DNA of 64,000 bases from Methylococcus capsulatus. GTDB taxonomy: Bacteria; Pseudomonadota; Gammaproteobacteria; Methylococcales; Methylococcaceae. The stretch covers positions 441,501 to 505,500 of the forward strand of contig NZ_CP104311.1 in the NCBI RefSeq assembly GCF_036864975.1, in the 5' to 3' direction. Below are positions 46,077-53,626 of the stretch, piece after piece; position 1 is the stretch's first letter; every line of letters begins with the position of its first letter. The position numbers and the translations under genes were made by a program. A model generated the notes under the pieces. That model was not told the origin of the DNA. It searched no databases and worked only from the letters and a program-made list of their open reading frames with translations.

Positions 46077-46936
46077 GAATCCCAAGGAAGGGATTCGCAA
46101 CCTCGATTCGGAAAAGCCCGAATCGAAGATCGGCATCAATACTTGCGCCATGGCCTGCTGGCTCACCCGATCCACGACGGTCGGCATACCCAGCAGTCGC
46201 TCACCGCCTCCCGGCTTCGGGATCGACACCCGGCGCACCGGTTCAGGCTGGTAGCGGCCATCGTTCAATTGCTGGCGAATCTCGGTCCACTGCGAACGCG
46301 CAAACTCTGGAAAGTCCTCGATGCGCATCCCATCACAGCCGGGCGCGCCCCGATTGGCCTTCACCCGCTTCCATGCCCGTCGCAAGTTCACAGGGTCCAA
46401 GACCCGCGCCATCAGCTCATCGTGCAAGGCTGGCTGCATGCGACCACGCCGCAGGCCGTCTCCCCCGGTCGGGTTCATCAACGGCTGCGAGTGACTCATG
46501 GCTCCTCCTTGTCTTCTCGTGTTAGGCCCTTCACCGCCCGGTCTTCCAGACCAACACGGCTAGTATGGCCTCTGCTGACTTCTGCCCGGTCACGTCGTGT
46601 GTTACCACACGGCGCGCTGCCAAGAACAGACCGTAGGGTCCGGTGGTTTCTCCACGGCTTTCGCCGTGGCCCTCAGTCCGGCTCCCATAACCTGCCCCAG
46701 CCGCTCGCCGGACAGACTTTTCTGCTTCGCATCCTGCTTCACAGAAAAGCCCAGCTTCGGCATCCTGCCTGCGCGTTCGAAGCAGTGCTTCTCACCCCCG
46801 AATAAGAACATGAACTCTCGGTGCACAACCGCCGCATTTACCCTATCTCCTGCACCCGGTGGGCTTTGTCATCTTGTGCTGACTCGCCCGGAGACTGAGC
46901 CTTCTATGCGGTTTACTCGCCACGTCCCTGCGGCTC

Positions 46937-46985
46937 GCCCTTCGGGCCAGCCTCCGGCTGTTCAAAATCGCTCCCGGCGATTTTG
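46937..46985. repeat. Three-hairpin repeat, complete copy near the intron 5' end
   Basis: Hairpin 1 GCCC-TTC-GGGC (46937-46947), hairpin 2 CAGCC-TCC-GGCTG (46948-46960), hairpin 3 CAAAATCG-CTCCCGG-CGATTTTG (46963-46985). This is the cleanest copy and serves as the reference for the family. Confidence 0.65.
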
Positions 46986-47087
46986 TCTGTTCGTCGGCTC
47001 GCACCTTTGCGCTCGGACTTCCTTCAGACCACCCCTTGTATCTTCCGAATCATGAATATGAAAGTTGCTGATGATACGGAGTGGAGC

Positions 47088-47208
47088 TTGTGGGCAGCCG
47101 CCGACCTGTGGGCAAGCGGTGGGAAACGCGCAGCGTTTTCCACGGCTTGTCCCTGGGGAACCGCGCTTTGCCGGTTAGGCGGGAATCGGCGCAGCCGGCT
47201 GCCCACAA
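47088..47208 (+). ncRNA. Candidate structured RNA upstream of an IS110 transposase (possible bridge RNA)
   Basis: A perfect 13-base inverted repeat, TTGTGGGCAGCCG (47088-47100) and CGGCTGCCCACAA (47196-47208), closes a loop of 95 bases. Inside it a second long hairpin pairs GGGCAAGC (47110-47117) with GCTTG-T-CCC (47145-47153) and GTGGGAAACG with CGTTTTCCAC (47119-47128, 47134-47143). It lies about 150 bases before the IS110-family start at 47362, the place where IS110 elements encode their bridge RNA. The structure is directly seen; its identity as a bridge RNA is inference. Confidence 0.45.
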
Positions 47209-47361
47209 ATCCACGGCGTCCGTTGTTTCGGGCACGGCGGCGCAGCCTGTTCCCCCCTGGGGCCACCAAACCCGTCCGCGAGCCGATGGCGCGCCGCCGT
47301 GACCGTTCCGTTGGAGCCCGAACAGTTGTTTGACCCAAGATCGCATTTGCAAGGAGGGGAG

Positions 47362-47610
47362 ATGAGGAACATGCCTGAAGCAATCGTTGTCGGCATCGAC
47401 ATCGCCAAACAGACCTTCGATGCCGCTTTTGGCGTCACCGGCCGCATCGGGACCTTCGCCAATGACGACGCCGGTCACGATGCCTTCGTCGCCAAGCTCT
47501 TCGGCATGACGGTCGATCTGATCGTCATGGAAGCCACGGGCGGCCTGGAGCGCGATCTGGCCTGCATGCTGCAAGCAACCGGCTCGCGGGATTGCCCTTG
47601 CCGTCGGCTA
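47362..47610 (+). pseudogene. Second IS110-family transposase fragment, N-terminal
   Basis: Starts MRNMPEAIVVGIDIAKQTF after an AAGGAGGGG ribosome site, and runs GTFANDDAGHDAFVAKL, VDLIVMEATGGLERDLACML to about 47585. A shift then occurs (the next bases read IALAV in another frame) and likeness ends near 47610. The first two acids of the DEDD domain (GIDIAK, MEATGG) are present; the rest of that domain and the serine domain are missing. It is from a different IS110 subgroup than the fragment at 41393-42002. Confidence 0.8.
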
Positions 47611-47631
47611 GTCGTCATATTAGCCCAAAGA

Positions 47632-47686
47632 ATGGGCATTACAGGTACTCCTACAGGGGACTTTCACCCCATCAGTTCATGCCCAT
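47632..47686. other. Small foldable element between IS110 fragment and pqiC
   Basis: ATGGGCAT (47632-47639) pairs with ATGCCCAT (47679-47686), enclosing a GGGG-ACTTTCA-CCCC hairpin (47656-47670). The wording around it (CTACAGGGGACTTTCACCCC, then GGGCGTACACAGG) resembles short intergenic elements that I recall from many bacterial genomes, but I cannot name the family. The remainder of 47611-47895 holds only a 45-codon frame (47758-47895, MRHTTEIPRLEHEAKPG) that I cannot assign. Confidence 0.4.
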
Positions 47687-47895
47687 GTCGGGCGTACACA
47701 GGCATAGAGCCGCCCTTTTTCTTTCGAAGGGGGGACGTGCCGGCAAAGAGGAGTTCCATGCGACACACCACCGAGATTCCGCGCCTCGAGCATGAGGCGA
47801 AGCCCGGCCACGAGAAGATCGCCCGGGCGATGGATGGGAAAGATAGAACGATAGGACAGGGTCTGGCGGGACCCGATCGGCTCCGGCCTGCGTGA

Positions 47896-48501
47896 TCAGC
47901 CTCGGCTCAGCCCCCTTACCGCTTCGGCCACGTCCCGGCTGAACCGGGCCAGCGCCCGGCTCATGGCGGCCACGGTCGCGCGGTAGTCCGTCCCGGCGGC
48001 AGGCTCCGCATAGCTGGACTCACGGACCAGCAGCTCGGTCTTGCCGTCGCCGCTGACCACCGACCAGCGCACGTTCAGCACGGCCTCCCCCCCGCTCCCT
48101 TCGAACCGGATTACCTTCACCACGAGCTGATAATCCACCTGGGCCGAACGCTTCCACGGGTAGGTCACTACTTTCCGACTCGGAAGGCGCGTGGCGAGGT
48201 TTTCCGCGAGCACCTGGGTCACGCTGTCTTTGAGCGATGCCGCCCATTTGTCGAATTCGGCGAGCTGGAGCTCGTTCTGGCCGGTACGCGTCACGATCTG
48301 GGGACGGTCCAGGTACTCCGGCAATTCGACCGGGCCCACGCCGAGTGCGATCTCGCGCTCCTGACCGGCAAGCGCGCGGACCGGCTCCTGGGCGGCTGAC
48401 AGCACGTAGAAGCGGGTGTCGGGGCTGGTGCCGCAGCCGCCGAGGAGCAGCGCGGCGAGGCTCGCCGCCAGAAAGGTGGATCGCATCATGGGTTCCCTCA
48501 T
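47896..48501 (-). CDS. pqiC: PqiC-type ABC-transport auxiliary lipoprotein
   Basis: A 201-residue outer-membrane lipoprotein (lipobox LLGGC) of the ABC_trans_aux (PqiC) family: TRFYVLSAAQ at the mature start, ALGVGPVELPEYLDRPQIVTR and WAASLKDSVTQVLAENLATRLPS. It works with PqiA and PqiB in moving lipids between inner and outer membranes. ATG overlaps the stop of pqiB (ATGA). A diverged copy of its last nine codons and the following bases also occurs at about 41020-41070. Confidence 0.9.
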   Translation of the reverse strand: MREPMMRSTFLAASLAALLLGGCGTSPDTRFYVLSAAQEPVRALAGQEREIALGVGPVELPEYLDRPQIVTRTGQNELQLAEFDKWAASLKDSVTQVLAENLATRLPSRKVVTYPWKRSAQVDYQLVVKVIRFEGSGGEAVLNVRWSVVSGDGKTELLVRESSYAEPAAGTDYRATVAAMSRALARFSRDVAEAVRGLSRG

Positions 48502-50216
48502 GGCTTGCCTCCCGAGCCGCCCTTGCCGTGCAACAGGGCTTCCGGATGGCGTTCGAGATAGTCGGTCAAGGCGCGGATGGAACGAGCGGAGGCGGCGAGT
48601 TCTTCCAGCGCGTTGCTGATGTCCACCGCCATCGCCGATCCGGGTTCGAGTTGCTCCAGCACCCTGGCGGTGGCGCTGAGGCTCTTTTCCGCCTCCGTGC
48701 TGAGGGTCACCATTTCCCGGTCCGCGGTCTGGGCCAGATGGCGCAGGTCCTTCATGGCGGCGTTCAGGGAGACGATGGCCTCCTTGAGCTCCGGCGAATT
48801 CATGAGGCGATTGCTGCCTTGTACGGTGCCGAGCAGCTCCTGGCCGATCTTGTCCAGAGGCAGCTTTTTCAAGTTCGCCACGATCTCCGTGACGTTCCGT
48901 TGCAACTCGTCCGCCACCGAGGGCAGGGTCGGCAGCTCGGGGTACTGACCGCTGTAATCCAGACTTTTCAGCGGGCTCTCCGGGTAGAAATCGAGGTCGA
49001 CGTAAAGTTGTCCGGTCAAGAGGTTACCGGTCTTGAGGCGGGCGCGGAGGCCCCGCTCCACCAGCTTTTCCATGAACGGACGCCGGCCGCTCTCCATTGC
49101 CGCCTTGTATTCTTCCTTGACCCGCTGGATGACTTCCTCCGCACCATAGGGAATGAGCCGCTCGGGGTCGATTTCGATGACGACGGGAATCCGAATCTTA
49201 TGCGCGCCGAAATCCAGCGCGAGCTTCAGCTCGGTCACTGTGCCGACCCTGATGCCCTTGAGTTCGACCGGCGCGCCCACGCTCAACCCCCGGACGGAGT
49301 CATCGAAGAACAGCAGATAAGGCTGGCGCAGCGTATAGGTCCCTTCGGCGATGCTGGCGAAATCCTTGTGCAGCCTGAAATGGGTGTTGGGCTCGCTGGA
49401 CTGCACCTTGGGATCGTTGAGCGTCGGCGTTTCGAAGGTGATGCCGCCTTGGAGCAGGGACATGATCGAACCGACCTTGAGGTTGACGCCCTGGGCACTG
49501 AGGGACAGATCGATCCCGCTGACCTGCCAGAAGCGCGTGCTGTTGTGCACCATGCGGTGATAGGGTGCATCAATGAAGATTTCGACCTGGACGCTCTGGT
49601 TATCCTCGGCCAAGCCGACGTCGACCACTTGTCCGACCTGGATGTCGCGGAAGTAGATCGGCGTACCGTATTTCAAGGGGCCCGCGCTGTCCGCTGCCAG
49701 GAAGAAAGTGCGGCCCGGGGTGTCGGCTTTGATCCGTGGCGGATGTTCGAGTCCGACGAAGCTGCGGACCACCTTGCCGCCACCGAACTCGACGGCGATG
49801 TAGTTTCCTGCCATCAGGGTGTCCAGGCCGGAGACGCCGGCCAGCCCCAGTTCCGGCTTCACCACCCAGAAGGCGGTGTTTTCACCGAGGTGAGTGGCGA
49901 CGTGCTTCTCCATCTTGGCGGTGACGACGACCCCCGTCAGATCCTCGTTGAGCACGACCGATTCGACCGTGCCGATTTCCACGTCTTTGAACTTGATCTT
50001 GCTTTTTCCCGCCTCGAGCCCCGGCGCCTCCTTGAACAGCAGGGTGATGGTCGGCCCCTCCTCGCTCAGCGTCTTATAGGCCAGCCAGATGCCTATGCCC
50101 AGCGCCACCAGAGGAATCAGCCATACCAGCGGCAGGCCGCGTGAGGATTTGACCTCCGCCTCCCAGGCATCGTATTCCGGAGCATCGCCAGCGCCTTCCT
50201 TCGGGGATTCGTTCAT
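48498..50216 (-). CDS. pqiB: PqiB-type intermembrane transport protein with MCE/MlaD domains
   Basis: A 572-residue protein with one N-terminal membrane helix (LPLVWLIPLVALGIGIWLA, about residues 28-46) and three tandem MCE domains. Their openings are GPTITLLFKEAPGLEAGKS, PGRTFFLAADSAGPLKYGTPIYF and EGTYTLRQPYLLFFDDSVRG. A long C-terminal helical region follows. PqiB forms a tunnel of MCE rings across the periplasm for lipid passage. Start at ATG 50216, overlapping the preceding pqiA gene by ATGA. Confidence 0.93.
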   Translation of the reverse strand: MNESPKEGAGDAPEYDAWEAEVKSSRGLPLVWLIPLVALGIGIWLAYKTLSEEGPTITLLFKEAPGLEAGKSKIKFKDVEIGTVESVVLNEDLTGVVVTAKMEKHVATHLGENTAFWVVKPELGLAGVSGLDTLMAGNYIAVEFGGGKVVRSFVGLEHPPRIKADTPGRTFFLAADSAGPLKYGTPIYFRDIQVGQVVDVGLAEDNQSVQVEIFIDAPYHRMVHNSTRFWQVSGIDLSLSAQGVNLKVGSIMSLLQGGITFETPTLNDPKVQSSEPNTHFRLHKDFASIAEGTYTLRQPYLLFFDDSVRGLSVGAPVELKGIRVGTVTELKLALDFGAHKIRIPVVIEIDPERLIPYGAEEVIQRVKEEYKAAMESGRRPFMEKLVERGLRARLKTGNLLTGQLYVDLDFYPESPLKSLDYSGQYPELPTLPSVADELQRNVTEIVANLKKLPLDKIGQELLGTVQGSNRLMNSPELKEAIVSLNAAMKDLRHLAQTADREMVTLSTEAEKSLSATARVLEQLEPGSAMAVDISNALEELAASARSIRALTDYLERHPEALLHGKGGSGGKP

Positions 50217-50893
50217 CGCTGCATCCTGTAGGCGCCCTCGGGGCGGGAATGGGAAGAAACCTCGCCGTCTTTCGGCGCCATGCAATCCCAGATCAGGCGC
50301 GGATCGAAACTCATCGCCGCGAACATGGTCACCACGACCACGCCGCCGAACGCCACGGCACCGGCGCCGGCTTCAATGGTTGCGAGAGTCCCCAGTTCGA
50401 CCACGGCCACCAGGATGGTGATCACGAAAACATCGATCATCGACCAGCGCCCGATCGATTCGGTGAGCCGGTAAAGCACGGTGCGTTCCCACGGCCGCCA
50501 GTGCGAACCGAACCGGACCGACAGCAGCAGGAAGGTCAGCGCCAGGAGCTTGAGCACCGGCACCGTGATGCTGGCGAAGAACACCAGGAGGGCCAACGGC
50601 CACATGCCGCCCACGATCAGTTCCTTGACGCCGCTGAGGATAGTGTCAGGCTCGCCCCGGCCGGACATCGTCACGGTCATGATCGGCAGCAGATTGGCGG
50701 GAATGTAAAGAATATAAGCCGTCAGGGTCAGCGCCCAGGTCCGCGCCAGGCTGTTGGGTTTGCGCCGGTGCAGGACCGCGCCGCAGCGCGGGCAGCGGGA
50801 ATGGATCGATCCGGGCTGCGGCCGACAGAGCAAATGACAGCAGTGGCAGAGCAGATACCCGGCCTCGGCGGCCGTAATCGCATGCTTAGCCAT
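50213..50893 (-). CDS. pqiA: PqiA-domain membrane protein, second copy
   Basis: A 226-residue protein with a rubredoxin-like zinc motif (CHCCHLLCRP, then CPRCGAVLHRRK) and four transmembrane helices. This is one half of E. coli PqiA, which contains two such units in one chain; here the second unit is a separate gene directly upstream. It starts at ATG 50893 and overlaps the first copy by 8 bases. Inner-membrane partner of PqiB. Confidence 0.88.
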   Translation of the reverse strand: MAKHAITAAEAGYLLCHCCHLLCRPQPGSIHSRCPRCGAVLHRRKPNSLARTWALTLTAYILYIPANLLPIMTVTMSGRGEPDTILSGVKELIVGGMWPLALLVFFASITVPVLKLLALTFLLLSVRFGSHWRPWERTVLYRLTESIGRWSMIDVFVITILVAVVELGTLATIEAGAGAVAFGGVVVVTMFAAMSFDPRLIWDCMAPKDGEVSSHSRPEGAYRMQR

Positions 50894-51530
50894 CCGCGGC
50901 CTCCAGCCGTTCCCAAACCTCATGGTCGTCCAGCATGGCATCGCCCGCTGCCATGGTCACCATCAGGCCAGCGAAGGAATAAAGCGCAATGCCTGGGGTG
51001 AGAGCGGCCAGATCGGCCAGTTTGACCACAGCCACCAGGATGCCCAGCATGAACACCTCCGTCATGGCCCAGGGCGACAACTGCTCCATCCAGCGGAATA
51101 CCCGCTCGGCCTTCGGCGCCCGCCGTCCGAACAGCCACAGCGGCAGCAGCACGTAGAAGAGGCAAAGCATCTTGGCCAGTGGCGCCAGAAAAGTGACAAC
51201 GAACACCAGCACGGAAATCTCCCAATAGCCTTGCGAATAGAGTTCCTCGATTCCCGTCAGCAACGAGCCTTCCTGTACCCGGCCCGCGATGTTCATCCGC
51301 AGCAAGGGATAAGCATTGGCCAGAATGAACAGGACCAGGCTGGTGCATGCCAGCGCGAGCGACTGATCCATCCCGCTGCGCTTGCGCTGAAACAGGACCG
51401 CGCCACAACGGGGGCAACGCGCCTTCTGCCCCGGCCGCAACCGGGGTTTGCGGAACAGCAGATCGCAGTCGTGGCAGGCGACGAGGGCATACTCGGCGAC
51501 CGCATACTCACCCGCGCAGGATTCCATCAT
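50886..51530 (-). CDS. pqiA: PqiA-domain membrane protein, first copy
   Basis: A 214-residue protein with two CxxC pairs (CHDCDLLFRK and CPRCGAVLFQRK) and four hydrophobic segments, a single PqiA unit. It leads the pqiA-pqiA-pqiB-pqiC operon. Start at 51530 (tandem ATG ATG). It lies 20 bases downstream of purD on the same strand, so it may be read from the purD promoter. Confidence 0.87.
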   Translation of the reverse strand: MMESCAGEYAVAEYALVACHDCDLLFRKPRLRPGQKARCPRCGAVLFQRKRSGMDQSLALACTSLVLFILANAYPLLRMNIAGRVQEGSLLTGIEELYSQGYWEISVLVFVVTFLAPLAKMLCLFYVLLPLWLFGRRAPKAERVFRWMEQLSPWAMTEVFMLGILVAVVKLADLAALTPGIALYSFAGLMVTMAAGDAMLDDHEVWERLEAADG

Positions 51531-51550
51531 GTGCGCTGCAGCCGGTTCGC

Positions 51551-52834
51551 TCAGACGCCGCGCGCGATGGCGCGGTGACCGATGTCCCGGCGCCAATACG
51601 CATCCGGCCAGTGGATCTTCCCCACCAGCCGGTAGGCGGCGGCCTGCGCCTGCGCGACGGTCTTCCCCAACGCCGTGACGCAGAGCACCCGGCCGCCGGC
51701 CGTGACCACCCGACCGCCGTCCAGACGGGTTCCCGCATGGAACACTTTGGCGCCAGGCGCAATAGCCAGTCCCAGCCCTTCTATCACATCGTCTTTACGA
51801 TAATCGAACGGATAACCCCCGGCGGCCATCACCACTCCGAGCGCCACGCGCGGATCCCAGTCGGCCTTCACCACATCGAGCCTGCCCTCCTCCGCGGCGC
51901 AGCAAAGGTCCACCAAGTCGCTGCGCAGCCGCATCATGATGGGTTGGGTTTCCGGATCGCCGAAACGGCAGTTGAACTCCAGCACCTTGCAGCCGCCATC
52001 CGGAGCGATCATCAGTCCGGCATAGAGAAACCCGGTATAGGGCATCCCGTCCGCCTTCATGCCGGCAAGCGTCGGCAGGATGATTTCCTCCATCACCCGC
52101 TGGTGGATTTCCGGCGTCACCACCGGCGCCGGAGAATAGGCCCCCATGCCACCGGTGTTCGGGCCCCGATCACCTTCGTCGCGCGCTTTGTGATCCTGCG
52201 ATGTCGCCATCGGCAGGGCATGCTCGCCATCCGCCATGACGATGAAGCTGGCTTCCTCCCCCTGGAGGAACTCCTCGACCACGACCCGGTGCCCGGCGCT
52301 GCCGAAGGCGTTGCCGGCCAGCATGTCGCGCACGGCCGCGATCGCCTCATCCTCCCCCTGCGCCACGATCACGCCTTTGCCGGCCGCCAGCCCATCGGCC
52401 TTGACCACGATGGGCGCACCTTTTTGGCGGATGTAGTCCTCGGCTTCCCCGGCGTCGGTGAAAACCTGATATTCCGCAGTCGGAATGCCATGGCGGGCCA
52501 GGAAGTCCTTGCAAAAGGCCTTGGAGCCTTCCAACTGGGCCGCCTGCCGGGTCGGTCCGAAACAGGCCAGTCCCGCGGCACGGAAGGCGTCGACGATACC
52601 GGCAACCAGCGGTGCCTCGGGGCCGACGATGGTGAGCATCACCCCCTCCTCTTTCGCAAATGCCAGCAGGCCGGCCACATCATCTGCCGCAATGGCCACA
52701 TTCTTGATGCCCGGCTCCAGGGCCGTGCCGGCATTGCCAGGCGCCACGAATACTTTACGCGCGCGGGGTGACTGCGCGGCCTTCCAGGCCAGGGCATGTT
52801 CGCGGCCACCGCTGCCGACAATGAGGATTTTCAT
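51551..52834 (-). CDS. purD: Phosphoribosylamine-glycine ligase PurD
   Basis: A 427-residue ATP-grasp enzyme starting MKILIVGSGGREHALAWK, the GARS signature. Later blocks: GPEAPLVAGIVDAFRAAGL, SKAFCKDFLARHGIPTA, VVKADGLAAGKGVIVA, HRVVVEEFLQGEEASFI and LEFNCRFGDPETQ. It performs the second step of purine synthesis. A longer open frame upstream has no likeness to the family. The upstream 52835-53068 contains the divergent promoter region with the Nudix gene. Confidence 0.96.
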   Translation of the reverse strand: MKILIVGSGGREHALAWKAAQSPRARKVFVAPGNAGTALEPGIKNVAIAADDVAGLLAFAKEEGVMLTIVGPEAPLVAGIVDAFRAAGLACFGPTRQAAQLEGSKAFCKDFLARHGIPTAEYQVFTDAGEAEDYIRQKGAPIVVKADGLAAGKGVIVAQGEDEAIAAVRDMLAGNAFGSAGHRVVVEEFLQGEEASFIVMADGEHALPMATSQDHKARDEGDRGPNTGGMGAYSPAPVVTPEIHQRVMEEIILPTLAGMKADGMPYTGFLYAGLMIAPDGGCKVLEFNCRFGDPETQPIMMRLRSDLVDLCCAAEEGRLDVVKADWDPRVALGVVMAAGGYPFDYRKDDVIEGLGLAIAPGAKVFHAGTRLDGGRVVTAGGRVLCVTALGKTVAQAQAAAYRLVGKIHWPDAYWRRDIGHRAIARGV

Positions 52835-53068
52835 GAGATACGAGACTCCGGATCGATTTTGGAAACTGCTTGCTCTCCGCACGGAAGGACATGGGTCTAC
52901 GCCCGCAATAGATCGGACATCGCGCTTTCCGCTTCGGATGAGGTGACCGCAATTATACGCGCTGGGCCGGCCTGGACATGGCATACTGTGCGGCATGGAT
53001 GATACAAGCCACGCGGATGATGATCCGACAGCCACACCGCTTATGTGCCGGCAGTTGGGTAAAAAAGC

Positions 53069-53620
53069 ATGAAGTACTGTAGCCAGTGCGCCGCGCCGCT
53101 GCGCCTGGGGATTCCAGCGGGAGACGACCGGCCCCGCCACATTTGCGACGCCTGCGGCACTATCCATTACCGCAACCCCAAAGTGATCGCCGGCTGCATC
53201 CCGGTGTGGAACGGCCAGGTCCTGCTGTGCCGGCGCGCCATCGAGCCACGCTACGGGTTTTGGACTCTGCCCGCCGGCTTCATGGAGCTGGAAGAGACGC
53301 TGGAACAGGCGGCGGAGCGCGAGTCCTACGAGGAAGCCACTGCCCGGGTGCGGATCGGTTCGCTTTACACTCTGTTCAGCCTGCCGCATCTGTCGCAGAT
53401 CTATGCCTTCTTCCGGGCCGAGCTGCTCAGCCCGGACGTGGCCGCCGGCCTGGAAAGCCTGGAAACGCGACTGTTCGAAGAAAACGAAATCCCCTGGGAT
53501 GAGTTGGCTTTCGAAACCGTACGCCGCTCGCTCACCCTGTTCTTCCAGGACCGGCGCAGCGGCGCCTTCGGCCTACACGTGGAAACGCTAGGGCCGGACA
53601 GCCTCCTGATCCGCGATTAG
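53069..53620 (+). CDS. Nudix hydrolase with N-terminal zinc ribbon
   Basis: A 183-residue protein. The N-terminus is a zinc ribbon (MKYCSQCAAPLRLG, then HICDACGTIHYRNPK). The Nudix box follows: GFMELEETLEQAAERESYEEA. This combination is seen in NudC-like or ADP-ribose/NADH pyrophosphatases, although NudC itself is larger. It probably hydrolyses a nucleoside diphosphate derivative in the cytoplasm. It is followed 6 bases later by the PHP gene. Confidence 0.88.
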   Translation: MKYCSQCAAPLRLGIPAGDDRPRHICDACGTIHYRNPKVIAGCIPVWNGQVLLCRRAIEPRYGFWTLPAGFMELEETLEQAAERESYEEATARVRIGSLYTLFSLPHLSQIYAFFRAELLSPDVAAGLESLETRLFEENEIPWDELAFETVRRSLTLFFQDRRSGAFGLHVETLGPDSLLIRD

Positions 53621-53626
53621 AACCCA

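Larger units (their letters stand above)
44957..46499 (-). pseudogene. Group II intron reverse transcriptase/maturase, disrupted
   Basis: Starts at 46499 after AAGGAGGAGCC. Recognised blocks: AWKRVKANRGAPGCDGM, YQPEPVRRVSIPKPGGGERL, FRPGRSAHGAL, DLAKFFDHVQHDVLL, GTPQGGPLSPLLTNILL, the catalytic YADD in RFVRYADDLVILV, FLGFNFQG, and the maturase end RMCYWKQWRYVRTKVKNLLAL with WLKTQGLISIRDLWMKAHGYA. Defects: a one-base shift near 45729, and three small hairpin repeats lodged in the gene at about 46028-46076 (in frame), 45295-45347 (introduces a stop) and 45100-45140 (shifts frame). The enzyme cannot be made whole. Confidence 0.85.
44858..47004 (-). mobile_element. Degenerate group II intron (inferred ends)
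   Basis: The element reads right to left. The 5' end is placed at GTGCGAGCCG (about 47004), a typical GTGCG intron start. A structured non-coding 5' part (46500-47004, with a CCACGGC/GCCGTGG hairpin at about 46654-46671) precedes the reverse transcriptase gene. After it comes GGACCCGCATGCCGTGG followed by GGTGGTGTGGGG and a GGGGGT/ACCCCC hairpin ending ACCCGATT (44858-44945), the usual 3' tail of bacterial introns with such maturases. The intron-encoded protein is broken, so mobility in trans only. Ends are pattern-based, uncertain by tens of bases. Confidence 0.65.

Noticed and set aside
48237..50144. 635-codon plus-strand frame
   Set aside because: Antisense shadow of pqiB; no recognisable protein features.
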